From NCBI GenBank assembly GCA_964496125.1, contig CAZBXE010000006.1, positions 1 to 64,000 on the forward strand: a DNA stretch of 64,000 bases, read 5' to 3'. The first letter of the stretch is position 1; each line of letters starts with the position of its first letter. The DNA comes from CAZBXE01 sp964496125. GTDB lineage: Bacteria; Chlamydiota; Chlamydiia; Chlamydiales; CAZBXE01. A program made the translations under genes and the position numbers. The notes under the pieces are model-generated. The model was not told where the DNA came from and did not search any database. It saw nothing but the letters and a program-made list of their open reading frames with translations. Below, piece by piece: positions 62,098 through 64,000 of this stretch.

Positions 62098-62958
62098 ATG
62101 GTACCAAATCTTGATCTCGCAGGCGTATCAGATATCTACTTTCCCTTAGTCTCTATCCCTGGGATCGAGCCTCTGCAAGAACTCGTCAAAAAAATCAACG
62201 AAGCTGTTTCTGGCATCTTTGACTTTGTAATACCAAGAAATCCCGTGACAAAGAAACGTGAAATCCACTTTATTCCAGAATCGATTCTAATTCACCAAAT
62301 CGAAGAAGCCTTTCCCGCCATCTGTGAAGCCCAGGGAGGGATTCTCCCAGATTCCTATGAGCTCAAAGCATGGGTATCAAGAGTAGGTAACTCGCTGGCT
62401 GCGCAATCAGACTGCCCAGATCTCCCCTACGAATTTGTCATTCTCAATTCGGCTGTCGTGAATGCATGGAGCCTGCCTGGTGGGAAAATCGCCATTTGTA
62501 AAGGTCTATTAGACCAAATGAAAACCGAAGGACAACTTGCCAGCGTTTTATCGCATGAGATTGTACATGCCTGCGCCCGCCATAGCGGGACAAAAATGGA
62601 ATTTGAAATTCTCTTAGCCTCCCTAGCGTGGCTTGGAGCTTTTGCTGCCGAGCTGCTTACAGGGTCATCAAGGCTTGGGGACCTTGTTGAAAACCTAGGC
62701 GGCGCAGGTGGTCACCTTGTCTCGCTTCAAAAAACCCGTACACAGGAATATGAAGCCGACTACTATGGCATGGGCTACATGGCAAAAACCGGTTATAATC
62801 CAGCTGAGTTTCTCGACCTGATCCAGATTCTCGAAGGTCATGAAAAGTCAAAAAATGGTTCAGAACTTCTCCGTACTCACCCCCATTCCAAAAACAGATT
62901 CGAACAAGCTACCCTCAGGCTTCGTGAGCTCCAGGGGGGCAAAACCCTATCTTCTTGA
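62098..62958 (+). CDS. M48-family zinc metalloprotease
   Basis: A 286-residue metallopeptidase with the zinc motif LSHEIVHACARHSG (HExxH, about residue 157) and the third ligand in TRTQEYEADYYGMGYMAKTGY (ExxxD). WSLPGGKIAICKGLLDQM upstream is also typical of the Oma1/BepA group. It has no signal peptide and at most one weak hydrophobic stretch (ASLAWLGAFAAELLTG), so it looks cytosolic or secreted by another route. AAGGAG stands seven bases before the ATG. Substrate unknown. Confidence 0.9.
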   Translation: MVPNLDLAGVSDIYFPLVSIPGIEPLQELVKKINEAVSGIFDFVIPRNPVTKKREIHFIPESILIHQIEEAFPAICEAQGGILPDSYELKAWVSRVGNSLAAQSDCPDLPYEFVILNSAVVNAWSLPGGKIAICKGLLDQMKTEGQLASVLSHEIVHACARHSGTKMEFEILLASLAWLGAFAAELLTGSSRLGDLVENLGGAGGHLVSLQKTRTQEYEADYYGMGYMAKTGYNPAEFLDLIQILEGHEKSKNGSELLRTHPHSKNRFEQATLRLRELQGGKTLSS

Positions 62959-62983
62959 AAACGAAGAAGAAATTAAAAAAATT

Positions 62984-63110
62984 GATGTAACTCGTTGTCT
63001 CTTAAAAATCTTCCAAGATTTTTAAGAGAGGCGAGAATCGCAAAAAGGAGGCTTTGACAAGTTTCCTTTTTTTTTCTTCTCCCTTTTTTTGAACATCAAC
63101 GAGTTGCATC
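62984..63110. repeat. Nested inverted repeats downstream of the M48 gene
   Basis: The outer arms, GATGTAACTCGTTG (62984-62997) and CAACGAGTTGCATC (63097-63110), are reverse complements with one mismatch. Just inside the left arm lies a perfect 15-bp inverted repeat with a 2-base centre. The remainder is pyrimidine-rich. The layout could be a small non-autonomous element or part of the region upstream of dnaA. Confidence 0.6.
62998..63029. terminator. Perfect 15-bp hairpin after the M48 gene
   Basis: TCTCTTAAAAATCTT (62998-63012) and AAGATTTTTAAGAGA (63015-63029) are exact reverse complements around CC. It lies 40 bases after the M48 stop. There is no following T-run, and the stem is AT-rich, so it may end transcription through its own internal T-tract or act as a protein-binding palindrome. 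Confidence 0.5.
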
Positions 63111-63246
63111 GCAACAGCCATTTAGGGCTTAGATATTGCTTGCAGGGTTTCCTGCCCCCATGCTAGATTTGCGACGAAACGAGACCCAAAACCTTGTGGG
63201 TCAAATGTTCATAACTCAAGACTGTTGTTAATTAAGGAACGAAACA

Positions 63247-64000
63247 ATGCAAACTTCTGACGCACGTGATGCTTGGCATCAATTCCTGACTATCGCCAAG
63301 AAGAAGTGCTCTCCTGCCGCCTTTGGAAATTGGGTTGCTCCTATTCAACTCATCGAAGCAACCGTTGACGGACTCATCTTGGAAGTTCCCAATGTCTTTG
63401 TAAAAGAATATTTGCTAAGTAACTTTGGAAAAGAACTCAGATCGCTCCTGCCACTTGATAACAAAGGAGATCCCGTCCTTGAATTTCTGATTGCGCCATC
63501 AAAAAATAAATCGATACCCAAAACAAAAACTTCTGAAAAAAAAGAAGAACAACGAACAGAGACGCACGGGGTCAAGACATGTAAATTAAATCCTTACTAC
63601 CGTTTTGAAAACTTTATTGAAGGCGCCGGAAACCAATTTGTAAAATCCGCTGCCGCAGGGATTGCTGCGCGCCCAGGGCAGAGTTATAACCCTCTTCTTA
63701 TCCACGGAGGGGTAGGCCTTGGAAAAACCCACTTGCTTCACAGCATTGGACACGCCATACGAGAATCAAATAAAAAACTTCGCGTGCAATGCATCACAAC
63801 AGAAGCCTTCATCAACGAGCTTGTGGACCATCTCAGAAATAAGTCGATCGACCAGCTCAAGAGATTTTATCGTTCTGAAGTTGATGTCCTCCTTATAGAC
63901 GACATCCAATTCCTACAAAATAGACTCAACTTCGAAGAAGAGTTCTGCCAGATGTTTGAAGCACTCATCAATGACAACAAACAGATTGTGGTGACAAGTG
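63247..64000 (+). CDS. dnaA: Chromosomal replication initiator DnaA (3' end beyond window)
   Basis: The first 251 codons are present. Domain I is DAWHQFLTIAKKKCSPAAF to about residue 80, a charged linker follows, then the AAA+ domain: LNPYYRFENFIEGAGNQFVK, Walker A IHGGVGLGKTHLLHSIG, and Walker B VDVLLIDDIQFLQN. AAGGA precedes the ATG at 63247. In Chlamydia a dnaA copy also follows the CT273/CT274 genes. Two small hairpins (GCAGG/CCTGC and GACCCA/TGGGTC) lie in the ~120 bases upstream; no clear cluster of DnaA boxes was recognised. Confidence 0.95.
   Translation, partial: MQTSDARDAWHQFLTIAKKKCSPAAFGNWVAPIQLIEATVDGLILEVPNVFVKEYLLSNFGKELRSLLPLDNKGDPVLEFLIAPSKNKSIPKTKTSEKKEEQRTETHGVKTCKLNPYYRFENFIEGAGNQFVKSAAAGIAARPGQSYNPLLIHGGVGLGKTHLLHSIGHAIRESNKKLRVQCITTEAFINELVDHLRNKSIDQLKRFYRSEVDVLLIDDIQFLQNRLNFEEEFCQMFEALINDNKQIVVTS

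Noticed and set aside
1..64000. CRISPR array, insertion sequence or prophage
   Set aside because: No spaced direct repeats, transposase, integrase other than XerC, or phage structural genes were seen.

Overview
The window is a stretch of a chlamydial chromosome, most likely from an environmental, chlamydia-like member of the Parachlamydiales rather than from Chlamydia itself. The main evidence is gene order recalled from Chlamydia trachomatis. One block runs dnaX, ybaB, ptsI, ptsH, comEC, dnaJ, rpsU, tsaB, lon, rnz, xerC and an ABC-F gene (the CT334 to CT348 order). A second runs amiA, murE, pbp3, ftsL, rsmH, two small genes, then dnaA (the CT268 to CT275 order). Both are opened up here by inserted genes. 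An F-box/WD40 gene and several large orphan helical or membrane-hairpin proteins suggest an intracellular bacterium of eukaryotic cells. No search was run; these are recognition calls from reading the sequence.

Layout. 0-11.7 kb: phosphohexose mutase; a GT2 gene and an unusual GT4-nucleotidyltransferase fusion; a methyltransferase; a DEAD-box helicase; a short-chain dehydrogenase; a PgpH-like HD membrane protein; galE; and a zeta-toxin-like ATPase with a small partner gene. 11.7-20.7 kb: an orphan protein; dnaX-ybaB; an intergenic region that folds into several hairpins; a secreted chalcone-isomerase-like protein; a GNAT; the regulatory PTS operon hprK-ptsH-ptsI; and a SMI1/KNR4 protein. 20.8-36.4 kb: a conserved hypothetical, a ComEC lacking its hydrolase domain, an orphan, tRNA-His, ftsK, a WalJ-like hydrolase, a decayed DUF4143 gene, dnaJ, rpsU, tsaB, dgt, lon, an rfaE2-like gene, rhomboid and rnz.

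36.4-51.3 kb is the accessory-rich part. It holds two large orphan proteins, a WD40/TPR protein, xerC, an F-box/WD40 protein, a YbiT-type ABC-F gene, a TrmH-family methylase, a folE-like gene with an altered active-site motif, and three consecutive genes for proteins with N-terminal hydrophobic segments and long helical tails. These are the best candidates for host-directed factors.

51.3-64 kb: gnd, tRNA-Arg, then the cell-wall and division operon rsmH-ftsL-pbp3-murE-amiA. murE is interrupted by a 10-N assembly gap. Two small conserved genes, an AGCS symporter, a PseC-like aminotransferase, an M48 metalloprotease and the start of dnaA follow. Several genes (pgm, the 4.9 kb methyltransferase, the ABC-F gene) have a promoter-like element so close to the start codon that their mRNAs would have almost no leader.
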